From contig JANBPU010000025.1 of the NCBI GenBank assembly GCA_027575805.1, forward strand, positions 1 to 64,000: a DNA stretch of 64,000 nt. Direction: 5' to 3'. Origin of the DNA: Mycoemilia scoparia. Its lineage: Eukaryota; Kickxellomycota; Kickxellomycetes; Kickxellales; Kickxellaceae. Below, piece by piece: positions 12,077 to 23,123 of the stretch. Made by a program: the position numbers and the translations under genes. The first letter of the stretch is position 1; the number at the start of each line of letters is the position of its first letter. The notes beneath the pieces were generated by a model. The model ran no database searches. It was not told the DNA's origin and saw only the letters and a program-made list of their open reading frames with translations.

Positions 12077-14374
12077 ATGACTCCAGCACCCTCGGATGCC
12101 AAGACGGCCGCCAGACCAGCACCAGCAACGACGGCCCCTGCTCCAGCCAAACGCCCAAAGACATCTTCCATCAAGACAAATGGCTCTGGCTCCAATCTCA
12201 AGGGGTAAGTCCGCATGCGCATTCATGTCGTCTTAATGATATTCCTAGACCATTGGCAAGCCTTTGTGGTTTGATGGCACAACCCGCCACCATGTGCCAC
12301 TGTGTAATACTACATGGGGTCCCTCTCGCCCAGCCTGAACGTCCTGGCCGCTTTGGCATTGACTAAACCCGCTTTATTTTGTTTCTCTGTTAATAGCAAG
12401 TCCCAGAGTGGCGCATCCACCCGTCAGATAAAATCACACGTTCCTAGCGCATGCACCAACTGCAAAAAGGCCCACTTGGCTTGCGATAGTAAGTTTCTCA
12501 ACCACACATTGCTTCAATTGTCCCAGCAAATCATGGTCAGCTGAGCCTCAGTGCGTCCATGTACCTATGAGTCCCATTAACTGAGGCATTTCTTCTGATA
12601 TGTTGCAGTTTCTAGGCCTTGCAATCGCTGCATCTCTATTGGAAAGCAGGACACCTGCCACGATGTCCAGCACAAGAAGCGTGGTCGTCCTAAGCTTAGG
12701 GACAAGCAAGTCGATCAGGACCAAAGTCCTGTCAAGGCTATGATGGAGAACCGTATGTTCCAGTTCTCGCTCTCAACCCCCTCAACCACATCATCGACAA
12801 AGGTTTCGGTAACTCCTGCACCAAAGGGATCAACAATTGCCTCAACGGCAGATCTACGCAAAGGCTCAAAATCGACCATTACTTCTTTTGGTAAGCCAGC
12901 CATTTCTGCCTCTGAAATTGCACTACCCATTAATCTATTCCTGAATCAAGCAGTAGCAGATCCATCAACTTTGGTTACTATGGTCCCTTTTATAGCGAAT
13001 CCTCCTTCCGTGGCTCCTGAAATGTCAACAAAAGCAATGCTCGACCCTGCATCTGAGCGAACGCGACAGGCCCCACACCAGTCAATGAACAGTTGCCCAC
13101 CACCACTAACTTCGATTTGCAGTAAAGAAATGGATAATGCCTATAATGCACTTCCTAACTACACTCTCAGTCGCAGTATGGTGCCCAATACTGCTCCACC
13201 TCATCACGCTTCTATTAGCCCGCCTTCGCCAATACCACCAACCGCATCCAGACGCTCACTCCCTTTATCTACTACACTTCCTCACACAGCCGTAACGCCG
13301 CTCTATCAGCCGAGCACCCAGCCAATGCCTAGCTTTGCCAGCTCTGCTTCTACTACCACCACCACCACCACTAACCCTTCATCCGACTCTCGTATATCCT
13401 ACTTGTTCCTGACCCCAAACCACATGTGCCTAAGAGTTGATGATTCGTCATCAGGTCTCTTGGGATACACATCCCTACAGCTGATCAACCGCTCAATGCT
13501 TTCCATTCTTCACGATGCCGACAGCGACAAGTTTTTGTCGATCGCAAACACGCTCTCTGCCTCGCTTAGCATCATCAACAGCAATAACAACAGTATCTAC
13601 CAGCGCCCTACCCATGTCCCAAATATCGACCCGCCATCGTCACTTGACATAAACGAATTCAATTCCGTATCCCTGAATGTCCTGCTGGCTCCATGTGCTG
13701 GCTCAAGGGAAATTCGCGAGCCTTTACATATCAGGCGAGAAGATGGAAGCTATGCCTTGTTAAAGACTAGATCCTACTGGGGTGGCGGTTTTGGCGCCCA
13801 GCTTGGCAACCCGCAAACATACGACAGACTGTACAAAGTCATACAGGTCGAAAAGTTTGAACTTGGAATTCTTGCCTCAGCTCAGGGCATTGGCGCTCCT
13901 CTAACTCCTCCCATTATAATGCCATCAAAGCAAAGAACTGCCACAATCGACCTTGGCCGCAGTAGATTCTCCACAACACCAACTAGTGAGGATTTCAGTG
14001 CTGGTGCCGACTATAGTGATAGGTATGATAATCTTCAGATCGATACCTTTTCGAATATAAGTAGGGCTGGAACCAAGCGCAATTCGAAGAGCACAGTCTC
14101 AGCCCTTTCAGCTGATGCATCACCAAGAGCCGAGCTCATACCACGGTACATGTGCGATCACCATAACCAATATACTTATAGTAATACTCGGGGCATGAAA
14201 CGGCCTTTGGATGTTGTTTCCAGCCCTAACCTTCCTCCCGTATCCCATCTCTTGCATGCGTCTTCAAGTGTAATCAGCAGCAACAAAAATGGCGTAGACA
14301 AAGTGCACGAGGGTGCCAATGATCCACGACAGCCATTATTGTTCAGTTCACCAAGCAACGTTCAGGGTTTATAA
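12077..14374 (+). CDS. Zn2Cys6 transcription factor with PAS domain
   Basis: Three exons (12077-12204, 12397-12488, 12609-14374; GTAAGT donors) give 661 residues. The zinc cluster straddles the second intron: ACTNCKKAHLACD in exon 2 and ISRPCNRC then DTC in exon 3, i.e. the six cysteines of a fungal binuclear cluster. It is followed by a basic HKKRGRPK stretch that should contact DNA. A PAS-like segment is seen near SYLFLTPNHMCLRVDD and LLGYTSLQLINRS (about residues 330-380). The rest is Ser/Thr/Pro-rich. The start is the first ATG, in an Ala/Pro/Lys-rich leader. Zinc cluster plus PAS occurs in fungal regulators of carbon metabolism (the Rds2/Ert1/AcuK group); whether this is an orthologue is not settled. 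It lies downstream of a very long promoter region. Confidence 0.9.
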
Positions 14375-15425
14375 TTACTTTGTCTCTGGCAAGCAATCAG
14401 CAACGATACTGTAACACACTAAAATATCAAAATTGAAAAATGTTCACATCAATGTGCAATGATGCTGAAAAATTGTTGGAGTTTTAGAACCCAAACATCA
14501 ACCCACTTTGTAATTAAATTCCCAGATATGTGCCGAAATGAATGTCCACCACAACACATCTATATTATATGATATATATACATGGTCTATTTACGCTATA
14601 CTACTATATACATATATAATTCTGTTCTCCACTACCTTCTCTCCTCTTACTTTCTACTTCTACTATACCACAACTTTCTTGTTAAATTTTTTTGTATTGA
14701 CAGATCACCATGACTGTGTAAATATATATATATTTTTCTTTTAATACTTTTTATACTACATATCCACTATTTTGAGTGGAACACACATAAATAAATAAAA
14801 CCATTGCCCTATAATTTCAAAATAAAGAAATTAGCTGCAAAAATTATAAAAGTTTAGCGATGAGTAGCAAAAAACCAATGTGTGCCTTCAGAAGAGAAAC
14901 AATAAAATAGATCATTCTTTGCCCGTTCACGGGATCGAACCGTGGATCTTCGCATTACGAGTGCGACGCCTTACCACTTGGCCAAACGGGCTTGGGTTAC
15001 GCGCAGAGAAATAAATTCTTATATATTTATAAAATATTCCAAAAAAACTCACATAGCTTCATTACATACAGATCCTTTTTAACTTTTTATTTGTTTCAAG
15101 ATTTCTACCTACTGAATTATCAGTATAACAATAAACATATTGTCCTAAAATTCGATTGTGTTCTTACGTTATTGTGTTTTCGATTCCCATTTTATCATGG
15201 TGCATTGAAACTTATTATTAAATATAATATAGATAAACTACAAGTAGCTTGGAGACACATATTCCAAGATACAGCGTGCTAAAGAAATGAAAGGTGGAAT
15301 ATCTGTGTGAACCATAATATTAAGCTTATAGGATTCAAAAGAGAGAGAGCAAGAACTGACAAAGATAATAGTGATGATGATGATGATGAGGAAATATTTT
15401 TAAAATGGCAAATATTTATACACAA
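14375..15425. other. intergenic, 3' regions of two genes with a tRNA gene
   Basis: Holds the 3' end of the Zn2Cys6 gene with an AATAAA at 14790-14795, AT-rich sequence, the tRNA-Thr gene and the 3' flank of the orphan gene on the minus strand. No further coding sequence seen. Confidence 0.6.
14920..14991 (-). tRNA. tRNA-Thr (anticodon CGT)
   Basis: The minus strand folds as a 72-nt cloverleaf. The acceptor stem pairs GCCCGTT with AACGGGC, with discriminator A. The D arm has GGCCAAGTGGTAAGGC, the anticodon stem is TCGCA/TGCGA, and loop CTCGTAA gives anticodon CGT (14957-14959), which reads ACG. The T arm has GGTTCGATCC (box B). No intron; CCA is not encoded, as normal in eukaryotes. Confidence 0.96.
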
Positions 15426-16805
15426 TTAATGGCTACTACCACTACTACCACCACTGCTAGAACTCCTAACAGTAGTAGATGTCTGTTGATTATTGATGCT
15501 GCATCTTATTGTACTAGCGGCATTTGCAAGTTCATCTTTTAGTCTTTTGTTTTCATTTTGTAGATAGTCTGCTGTTGCTGCTGCTTCTTCTTTTTTGGAA
15601 AGAGCGGTGGCGGCGGCGAGACTGTTATTGATATAACTACTACTACTACTACTCTGTGTTTCATCATAAACATTGTTTTTGTTTATATCTGGATTGTTGG
15701 ATCTTAAGGCTTGCAGGGCTTTGGAAAGTATAGCTTCGTACGATTGTACGGTTGCTTGCTGTTCCTTGTGTGCATCAAGTAGTCGTGATAAATCATCACG
15801 GAGCTGTCGATTTTCTTTCTTGATAACCTCTAGCTCTTCTTGGAGTTCTGGCGTATTTGAGGCCGAATTGCTCTGGTTGGTCATTGTTGGAGTTGGCGAG
15901 CCAGATCTTAGCCTAAGCCGGTATGGGTAGCTCTCCTTTCCACCCATTTCAGTCTGAGTTCCCTCGGACATTAGGGTTCCGGAGGCTGTGGAAATTGATG
16001 GCGTGCGTGGTTGCGGAGTGGATATCCGATTGGCGTCATACGATAGTGCTGGTGGCGGCCTTGGCTGTGGTGTTCCGTTATCGTCACCTAATGGCTTGGA
16101 AGTACTTCCGTCTGTAGTGGAATTATTTATGGGCGACAGAGTGGAATATAGAGACATTGGGAGAGGTGTAGACGACTGTTCCTCTTCGTTTGGTTCTTTG
16201 GGTGTTTTGTTTGTCGGGGTACGGACCTCCTCCTCTGGAGCCTGGCTCGGTGTTGGTGTCATCAATGGGGTGGGTGAGTGTAATGAGTCTGCTGTCCCTC
16301 TATCATCCACTAGCGCAATATCCTTGCTATCAATGCCATCTGTGCTATTCCTTCCAATAGATTCAGCGGATTTTGGACTTTTGTGTTGTGGAAGCGAGCT
16401 GGGAGAAATGTTCTCTTGTTGTTTCTGTTGCTGTTGTTTAGAGAGGGATTCATGAAGCTGTCCAAACATTGTTGCCAGACTTTCAGCCTTACGACGGTTG
16501 TGAGAGTTGATATCTATTAACTCATTAAGCAGGTTATAGACAGTGTTGAAGGCCGTGGGTTCATCAATATCATCCTCAGAGTCATCCGTGTCTACTTCGT
16601 GTTCATCTTGAACATCACCAGCTTTCAAGTCCTTATCTTTTTCTAGCTTTTCGTCCTTTTCGATAGACATTTTTATACCAAGGAGTTTTTCACTTAGGCC
16701 AAAGGGATCGTTGTGGTCTATATTCGCAGGTGCTGTGCTGTACTGAGATATAGAGAGCACCGAGGTTTTTAAAATTGGCCTAGGAAAGAATATTTTGCTG
16801 CTCAT
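15426..16805 (-). CDS. acidic, disordered protein with a C-terminal coiled coil, unknown function
   Basis: A single uninterrupted frame of 459 residues. I do not recognise it. The N terminus (MSSKIFFPRPILKTS) is basic and hydroxylated, a weak presequence-like feature, but a later ATG (MSIEKDEK) could be the true start. An acidic block (DTDDSEDDIDEP) precedes a short predicted helix around FNTVYNLLNELIDINSHNRR. The centre is rich in Ser, Thr, Pro and Gln. A clear heptad segment lies at about residues 325-385 (LEVIKKENRQLRDDLSRLL), and the tail is Ser/Gly-rich. Composition and length of the open frame favour a real gene. Confidence 0.6.
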   Translation of the reverse strand: MSSKIFFPRPILKTSVLSISQYSTAPANIDHNDPFGLSEKLLGIKMSIEKDEKLEKDKDLKAGDVQDEHEVDTDDSEDDIDEPTAFNTVYNLLNELIDINSHNRRKAESLATMFGQLHESLSKQQQQKQQENISPSSLPQHKSPKSAESIGRNSTDGIDSKDIALVDDRGTADSLHSPTPLMTPTPSQAPEEEVRTPTNKTPKEPNEEEQSSTPLPMSLYSTLSPINNSTTDGSTSKPLGDDNGTPQPRPPPALSYDANRISTPQPRTPSISTASGTLMSEGTQTEMGGKESYPYRLRLRSGSPTPTMTNQSNSASNTPELQEELEVIKKENRQLRDDLSRLLDAHKEQQATVQSYEAILSKALQALRSNNPDINKNNVYDETQSSSSSSYINNSLAAATALSKKEEAAATADYLQNENKRLKDELANAASTIRCSINNQQTSTTVRSSSSGGSSGSSH

Positions 16806-17822
16806 TAGTTTGGCAGCTTTTAGTTGCTAAATAAAAGAAAAAGAAAGGCAAAGGAACAGCGAGCCCACCCATGAGAAAGCATCATCAAGCGGACAATAAC
16901 ATTGGCAGCAGTGGTGGTAGCCTATCTGCATTCAAACACACACACACATACATATGCATTTTCATCACCAATGTGTGCTTTCAAGAAAGGTGCAGCGCCC
17001 CAGCATGGCGAATGTTTTGTTGTATAGGCGAACTCAAAATAGCAACAAAGACACACAAGGATCTTCCTAGACAAGAGTTCCCTCCAAAAGTGTACCAGAA
17101 TAATCTCTCCAATACCAGCCTATAATGTATGGCTCATGGGCTAAATTTGCTGGAGACATCAGAGCACTATTTGATGTACTTTCGATATAGAACCCGCAAA
17201 TTATAGTTTTTGGGCATACTGGTAAAAACGATGCTGCGTTTAAGGATGCTGATTGCATAGCCGTGTGTGTATTAGGACTTTCCAACAAGTGTCCTCCTGG
17301 GCGCTTATTAAACTCTGAGTGGATGGCAACTAACTACATATTTTAGGAAATTTACTTGTCCTGGATGGTTCAAGGCTTGTGTCGTTGTCATGTGCTTGGG
17401 CATGCCCAAATGGTCTTTGGCAAATCGGCGCAATGTAGACATCACAGCCGCTTTCATTCAGCCAGGAAATATAGGCATCTGAATATCCTTTTATTGATGT
17501 ATGTGCGTGCATTGCTCCTATGCTTATCCCCAGAAGCCACAATTCACATAGAAAGCTCAGCGTTTTAGACTACATTTCTTGGCTCCTTGGTAATAATACG
17601 AGTTGCTGCTGTACCAGAGATCTTAGCATGTGATTTGATCTAATGCAGCAGGCATGCTGTGAATCAGGTGTTCTCACTCGCAAAATGGATTACTGTAAAC
17701 AGTGGCCCCCTCGAAAAACTTTTTGGTTGATCAACAGTGTTGTAAAGGTCATCATTTCATTATCGTGGCCCTTACACCTTAGACATCTTTTCCCTATAAT
17801 ATTTATTATTACTATTTGAGTC
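16806..17822. other. intergenic, divergent promoter region
   Basis: Separates the minus-strand orphan from the plus-strand Tom20-SET gene. Only short shadow frames and a CA run near 16937-16947. Nothing else recognised. Confidence 0.55.
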
Positions 17823-20116
17823 ATGAAGACTTCAACCATTGCCATGTTGACCGCCGCAGGTCTAGTGACCGGCGGGTTAGGCTACTTGATCTACTTTGAT
17901 CATAAGCGTCGCAACGACCCTAAATTCCGCAAAAAGCTTCGTAGGTATCCTCATTGCTTTGAAAGGCTTCTATCCTAAACACAAAAGCATTAGCACATAC
18001 TTACCTATTTATTTTTGGAACGTCTATTGTTTTTGTAGGCCGTGACAGAAACAAGGCTATCAAGGCTGCAGAGTCCCAAACCAAGAGAGCAGATTTGGCT
18101 ACCAAGGAGCTCGCCGGCCAATTAGTGAAAATAGTTTCAAAAGAAAAGCTTCCTGCTTCTCCTGAAGAAAAGGAAAAGTTCTTCATGGCCCAAGTTGCCC
18201 AGGGTGAAGTCTTGGCTGGTTCTGGTAGGCGTCACTTTTTCTGCGCATATATACATATAGCTTTTCCACGCATAATACTATATGCTACTATCTGTTTTAG
18301 TATTAAGATCTAACCCCTATGTATGATCCATCAATATAGGTCCAAGTCAATTTGGTGAAGCCGCCTGCTGCTTCTACAGAGCCCTTAAGGTTTATCCAAA
18401 TCCCATTGAGCTTATTATGATCTACCAAAAGACTGTTCCTGAGGCCCTGTTTGGCTTGGTAATGGCAATGATGGCTGAAGAGGTATATCAAAAAACATCA
18501 TCAATAGTGTGTATATATATATTCACACTTTAAAATAAATAATTGGAATATTAATTATGCGATTTTATAAATAGGTCAAGTTTAAGCAAGAACGCTACTT
18601 TGATAACTTCCCACCAAAGAAGATGAATATAGAGGTTAAAGATAAGAGCAAGAAGACTGAAAAGAAGGAAAAGAGCGAATCCAAGGATGTATTACTGCCA
18701 CAGCGCGGTCTTTTCGCACTCAAAGATATTGAAGAAGGCGAAGTTATATACGAAGAAGATGCCGTTGTTTCCACATTGCTTCCAGATGAAGATGCCTCAA
18801 AGGAGTTCTGCCATCACTGCCAGAAGCCTATTGAAAAGACCGACAATGTTGAAGGTGCTCATTCTGAGGAGACAGTTTCAAAAGAAGAAGCTGCCATTGG
18901 TGTGGATGAAGAGGCTACAAAGACCGAGGAGGCTGTTCCAGAAAAGGAAACCACTCTAGCTGATGAGGAGAAGCCAGAAACAGAGGAAGCTGTTCGCGAG
19001 GAGACAGAGGATGTATCAATCACTGAACCTGCCATTGATGCTACTCGCGAGGAAGCAGAAGTTATTTCAATTCCTGAATCTACTACCGATGCTGATGCTG
19101 CTGTTGCTGAAGAGAGTACCGAGGTTAAGGAAAAGGAGGAAACTCCTGAAAATGTTGCTGCTGCCACCACCACCACCGAAGAAAAGGATGAAGAAAAGCC
19201 TACCGTTGAAGAGGACAACAATGCTGCTACCACTACTGTTACAGAAGAGGCTGGAGAGGAAAAGGCTGGAGAGACAGAAGCTAAGTTTGAAACAACTGAG
19301 GAATCTCAAGAAAGCAAGAAGGTAAACCCCAATGCCTTTGAATGTGAAGACTGTCACGAAGTCGTCTACTGTAGTGAAAAATGCCGCACCGATGCTCATG
19401 ATGCCTACCACCAAGTCCTTTGCACTTCCTCTAAGGAGGCCGCTTCTTTCGTTAAGCAGTGCAGAGAATCAAACGAACTTGCCCCAATTATAATTGCCAA
19501 GTTCTTTAGCACTCTCATCGACAAGGAAAAGAAGAAGGAGCTGGCTCGCGCTGTTAATGCCGATTCCAAGTCAGAGTCTGATGATGATGAGTACACCACC
19601 TATGAACACCTTGAAAGACTAAAGTACCTCGAAATCATTCCATCAAAGGATGATGCTGTTGCTCTTAAGCAGCTCTCTGGAATGTTGGCTTCAAAGATCC
19701 CAGGACTAGGCGACTTCATTAATGAAGAGCGTTATGTTACTCTAAAGGGAAAACTTGCTTACAACACATTCGCCACCAAACTAGGTTCTTCAGAAAAGGT
19801 TGCTGGTGCTCAGGACAAGGCTATAAAGGATCACTATCGTACTGACAGTGACAGTGAGCACACCAAGGGATTGGCACTTTACCTTGTTACTGCATACCTC
19901 AACCATGCATGCAAGCCAAACACCAAGCTTGCATTCCCCGAAAACACCTCAAAGGTCGCACTTGTTGCCATAAAGTCCATAAAGAAGGGAGATGAATTAT
20001 TCGGCTCTTACATCAATAACCAGACCGACCGACCATATGAATCTCGCAGCAAGGAACTCATTGACAAATTCCGTCTCAAGTGCGAGTGTGCCCTGTGCGA
20101 ATCTGAGCGGGAATAG
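17823..20116 (+). CDS. Tom20 mitochondrial import receptor fused to a SET/MYND (SMYD-type) protein
   Basis: Four exons (17823-17940, 18039-18224, 18340-18482, 18575-20116) with matching phases give 662 residues. Residues 1-150 are a complete Tom20: an N-terminal membrane anchor (LTAAGLVTGGLGYLIYF), a basic stop (HKRRNDPKFRKKLRR), and the receptor helices with GEAACCFYRALKVYPNP, ending in FPPKKMN. The frame then runs on without stop into a split SET domain: RGLFALKDIEEGEVIYEED, a MYND zinc finger (CHHC near 228, then CEDC and VVYCSEKC near 405), NHACKPNT near 592, GDELFGSYI, and a post-SET Cys cluster (KCECALCE). An acidic Glu/Thr/Ala-rich insert of about 160 residues sits inside the zinc finger. 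Expected place: mitochondrial outer membrane, facing the cytosol. The last exon is 1.5 kb without intron, so the fusion does not depend on one splice prediction. Confidence 0.88.
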
Positions 20117-21261
20117 ACATTTTAAAAACCATCCAATGAATATACGGCCGTAGATTTAAGCCATGATAAAACAAAATTAGGGAGTCGTGTTTTTCCACAT
20201 ATCATCAGTTCATGACGGACTTACCTTTTTGTCTAGTATGAAATGAATCTCGATCATATATTCAAAGCTAACGTTTTATAATACATTTATAAGCTATTGC
20301 GAGTGCAAGCAGTTGTTTTTTAGTATATATTAAGTTGAATTTCACTACTGATTAGCCACACAAAGGCTGTGCGTGGGTCCCAGCACAATATACCATAAGT
20401 TTGATAAATAGTTTTAATGATGGCAAAAACTCTGACGTATGAGTTAAGACACATTATTCTTGGATAGTGTGAAACCGATTTTTCTCTTGAATGTATGTAT
20501 TATTGTGATTGTGATCCGATTATCACTAACTATTGCTTATTATTATTTCTTTTGTTTTTATGGATCATGGTTTTTGGGCGGACTTTATGACTAATAACTT
20601 ATGAAATAAAGCCATTAAGGTGTTTGTTTAACTACCAAATAAAAATATCATAAAAAATCTTTAATGTTTCATTCTTTTGTACAATATGTTTGAAGAAGCT
20701 TCAATGTCCACCACATTTGCTATTTGTGATTTACAGAGTCGCAGCCAAAAAATGGATGTTTAATGCTGATGCATACAAGTATTTTGACAAGTAATATCTG
20801 TGCAGTAATATGAGTGTTTGCATCTACTTTGGCTTATACTGAGCTTAGATCACTGTTCACCAAATCCCTGGAGAAAACAAATCATGGCTTTGCAATGAAA
20901 TGTGCGAGAAACGTAAAAGTGGGTATTCCGAATGCCAATATAACATTTAAGGCTTTGTTTTTGTACTTAAAAAGCCGTAATGCTTGGAATAGCACTCGTA
21001 ACCATTGGTATTTCATCACAGTAAATTTGGATTTTATATATGAGTGGCTTCATTAACTTCAACAGTATTTTAAACTTATAGGGTATTGCGCCACGAAGGC
21101 ATATCTTTATGAATGTGAAAATCTGGATAAAGTTTCACAAACACTTGGAAATAAGGAAATTAGAATTTGGATATATATATAGATGTATATATTATGCAAA
21201 TATGTTGGGCGAAACTCCAATTTTAACTCCAACCACAAGTTTCATAGCTTTGTTCTACATT
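20117..21261. other. intergenic with repeat R3
   Basis: Holds the 3' flank of the Tom20-SET gene, repeat R3 and the promoter of the esterase gene. A 60-codon open frame near 20814-21056 has no protein-like signature. Confidence 0.55.
20330..20615 (+). repeat. dispersed repeat, family R, copy 3
   Basis: Begins TTGAATTTCACTACTGATTA, keeps GTGGGTCCCAGCACAATAT, TGTGATTGTGATCC, TCACTAACTATTGCTTATTA and TTTTTGGGCGG, and ends AACTTATGAAATAAAGCCAT. A stretch after position 20445 differs from the other copies. Confidence 0.8.
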
Positions 21262-22486
21262 ATGAAGGTTATATACAGCATTGCTTTATACGGTGCTCTT
21301 TTCCTGGTTCCATATACCCTAATATTTGCGCCTGGGACTTCAGGATCTGTTAAACAACCAGAGGTCATTGTGTTTGGCGACAGCTTTAATGACATGGGAA
21401 GATTAAACTACCAGATTGGCCACACAGGATATTGGAGAGGCAGATATAGCAATGGGCCAGTTTGGCCTGAATACCTTGCATATATTCGTGGTATGCCGTT
21501 AGAAAACGACTCTATAGGTGGATCATCCGCAACTGAGCTGGCAGGGCCGCCTTTGAGAATGGGGTATAATATTCCCAGCTTCAAAGACCAGTTCATGGAT
21601 TTCAAATCCCGAAGGTTGGCTAGCGGAGAGTTGGGCAGTGACGACGATTTTGTGGCCTTTAACTTTGGCATGAATGCCTTTTGGTGGGCAGCACCCATGG
21701 TTGTTAACGGCACAATGTCGCCTAATCTTGTTATTTCAGATATTCTGCGGGTTTCTCTTAAAGCAATAGATGAGTTGATCGACCTTGGATTTCGCCGAAT
21801 TGTTTTTCTCAACGCAGGGCCTTTGGATCTCATTCCATGTTTTAATGATCCTAAAGATAAAGAGTCAACTCAGCGTAAAATGGATTTCGTTGGGCTTAGC
21901 GTCGAGGACGCTTTAAAGTTTGGCACATTGGCCACAAACTATGCCAATTTTTTGATTGATCTGGCAATGCTGGAGTTGAGGAGCTCCAATGATCCTAGAT
22001 ACGAAAAGGTCAGCATGTTTGATTTGACCAATATGTCTAGGCTAATAGCTAGCGATAAAGAAATACAAGAGCATTTCAACCTTACTATAGTAGAACAAAG
22101 CTGTATTAATGGTAATGGCACTAATTGGGATGGTGCTTCGTGCTCAAATCCGGAAAACCACTTTTTCTTTGACTGTCAGCACCCGACAACTAAGATCCAT
22201 GCTCTTATGGGCGCCTTGGTCAATCAAGCTGGGATGAACTCCAATTTTGTTACAGACAAGGAAAGCATCATTGACATGATTGGTATGTAAAAAAGCTGCT
22301 ATACTTTTCGAACAATTATTTGCTTTGAATGCCGGATAGCACCTATTCTTACAAATATGTTTACTGCTACACATAGATTTATACGACCTAAGTCAAAAGA
22401 CATCGGATAACCTTATAGAAAAGGTGGCAAAGCATGCCATTGAAGTTGAAAGTGTAGATGGATATGTCCCGGGAAATGTTCATTAG
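21262..22486 (+). CDS. secreted GDSL-family esterase/lipase
   Basis: Two exons (21262-22282 and 22377-22486, GTATGT donor, CACATAG acceptor) give 376 residues. The chosen start opens a signal peptide (MKVIYSIALYGALFLVPY). SGNH blocks are visible: GDSFNDMG (nucleophile Ser near residue 41), a G-x-N block as FGMNAFWW, and the catalytic Asp/His as DCQHPTTKIH. Gly-rich NGPVWPEYLA is also typical of the family. Several N-x-S/T sites fit a secreted protein. It should hydrolyse esters outside the cell; substrate unknown. The first exon alone would end soon after DMIG; the short second exon adds 36 residues in phase. A start 20 codons upstream (21202) is possible. Confidence 0.87.
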
Positions 22487-23123
22487 AAATGTATGCTTTT
22501 ATTTTATGTATCCATTTTTGACTGATATTGTTTGACTAATTGAACTATCAAAAGTAAAGCTCAGGAAAACGAATTTGACATAAACAGGTGACTGGAATGC
22601 TGGAATTTAATTGGCTTAATTGATTTACATCACCATTATCATAGTGCAGTATGAACACTCAAACAAGCCAGCTTCATGGTGATCATGCGGCGCTCAGTAT
22701 CAACATTTCAGTTACTTGCTTGTGTCTACTATTCTATTTGCTCTTTACGCGTTGTTAAGCTATCATACATTGTTTCCCTAAACATCTTCGCCATATACAC
22801 TTTGACTAGTTTTGTTTGAAGCTCTTTAGGTACAAATTGCCGCTTCATTTTGCCTTAACCTTACACGTTTTACACATTTCTACGTGTGTTTATACCTAAT
22901 ACACACAGCCATACATAAATACCAGTATCAGCCCTATACCACAGCTGCCACTAAAGTTGCTATCATATATCTATTAATACCTTTAGATATTCACCAAGGT
23001 GGTCATTTTGCCACCATATCATAAGACTCTCGTACACAATATAAAGGAATACGCACTCCCGAAGGTCTGCATTACCCGAAAACCAGCCTATTATTAGAGG
23101 ATTTCGATACAAGTGCTATTATA
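22487..23123. other. intergenic, esterase 3' flank and HAP5 promoter
   Basis: AT-rich, with only short frames and no recognised repeat. Confidence 0.5.

Noticed and set aside
18859..19414. Long antisense and alternate-sense frames over the Tom20-SET acidic insert
   Set aside because: They mirror GAG/GAA and ACC/GCT repeats of the real frame (poly-Ser/Val or Arg/Leu products).
20814..21201. Upstream extension of the esterase gene
   Set aside because: The frame before 21202 lacks a signal peptide and protein-like sequence; the Met at 21262 opens a clear one.
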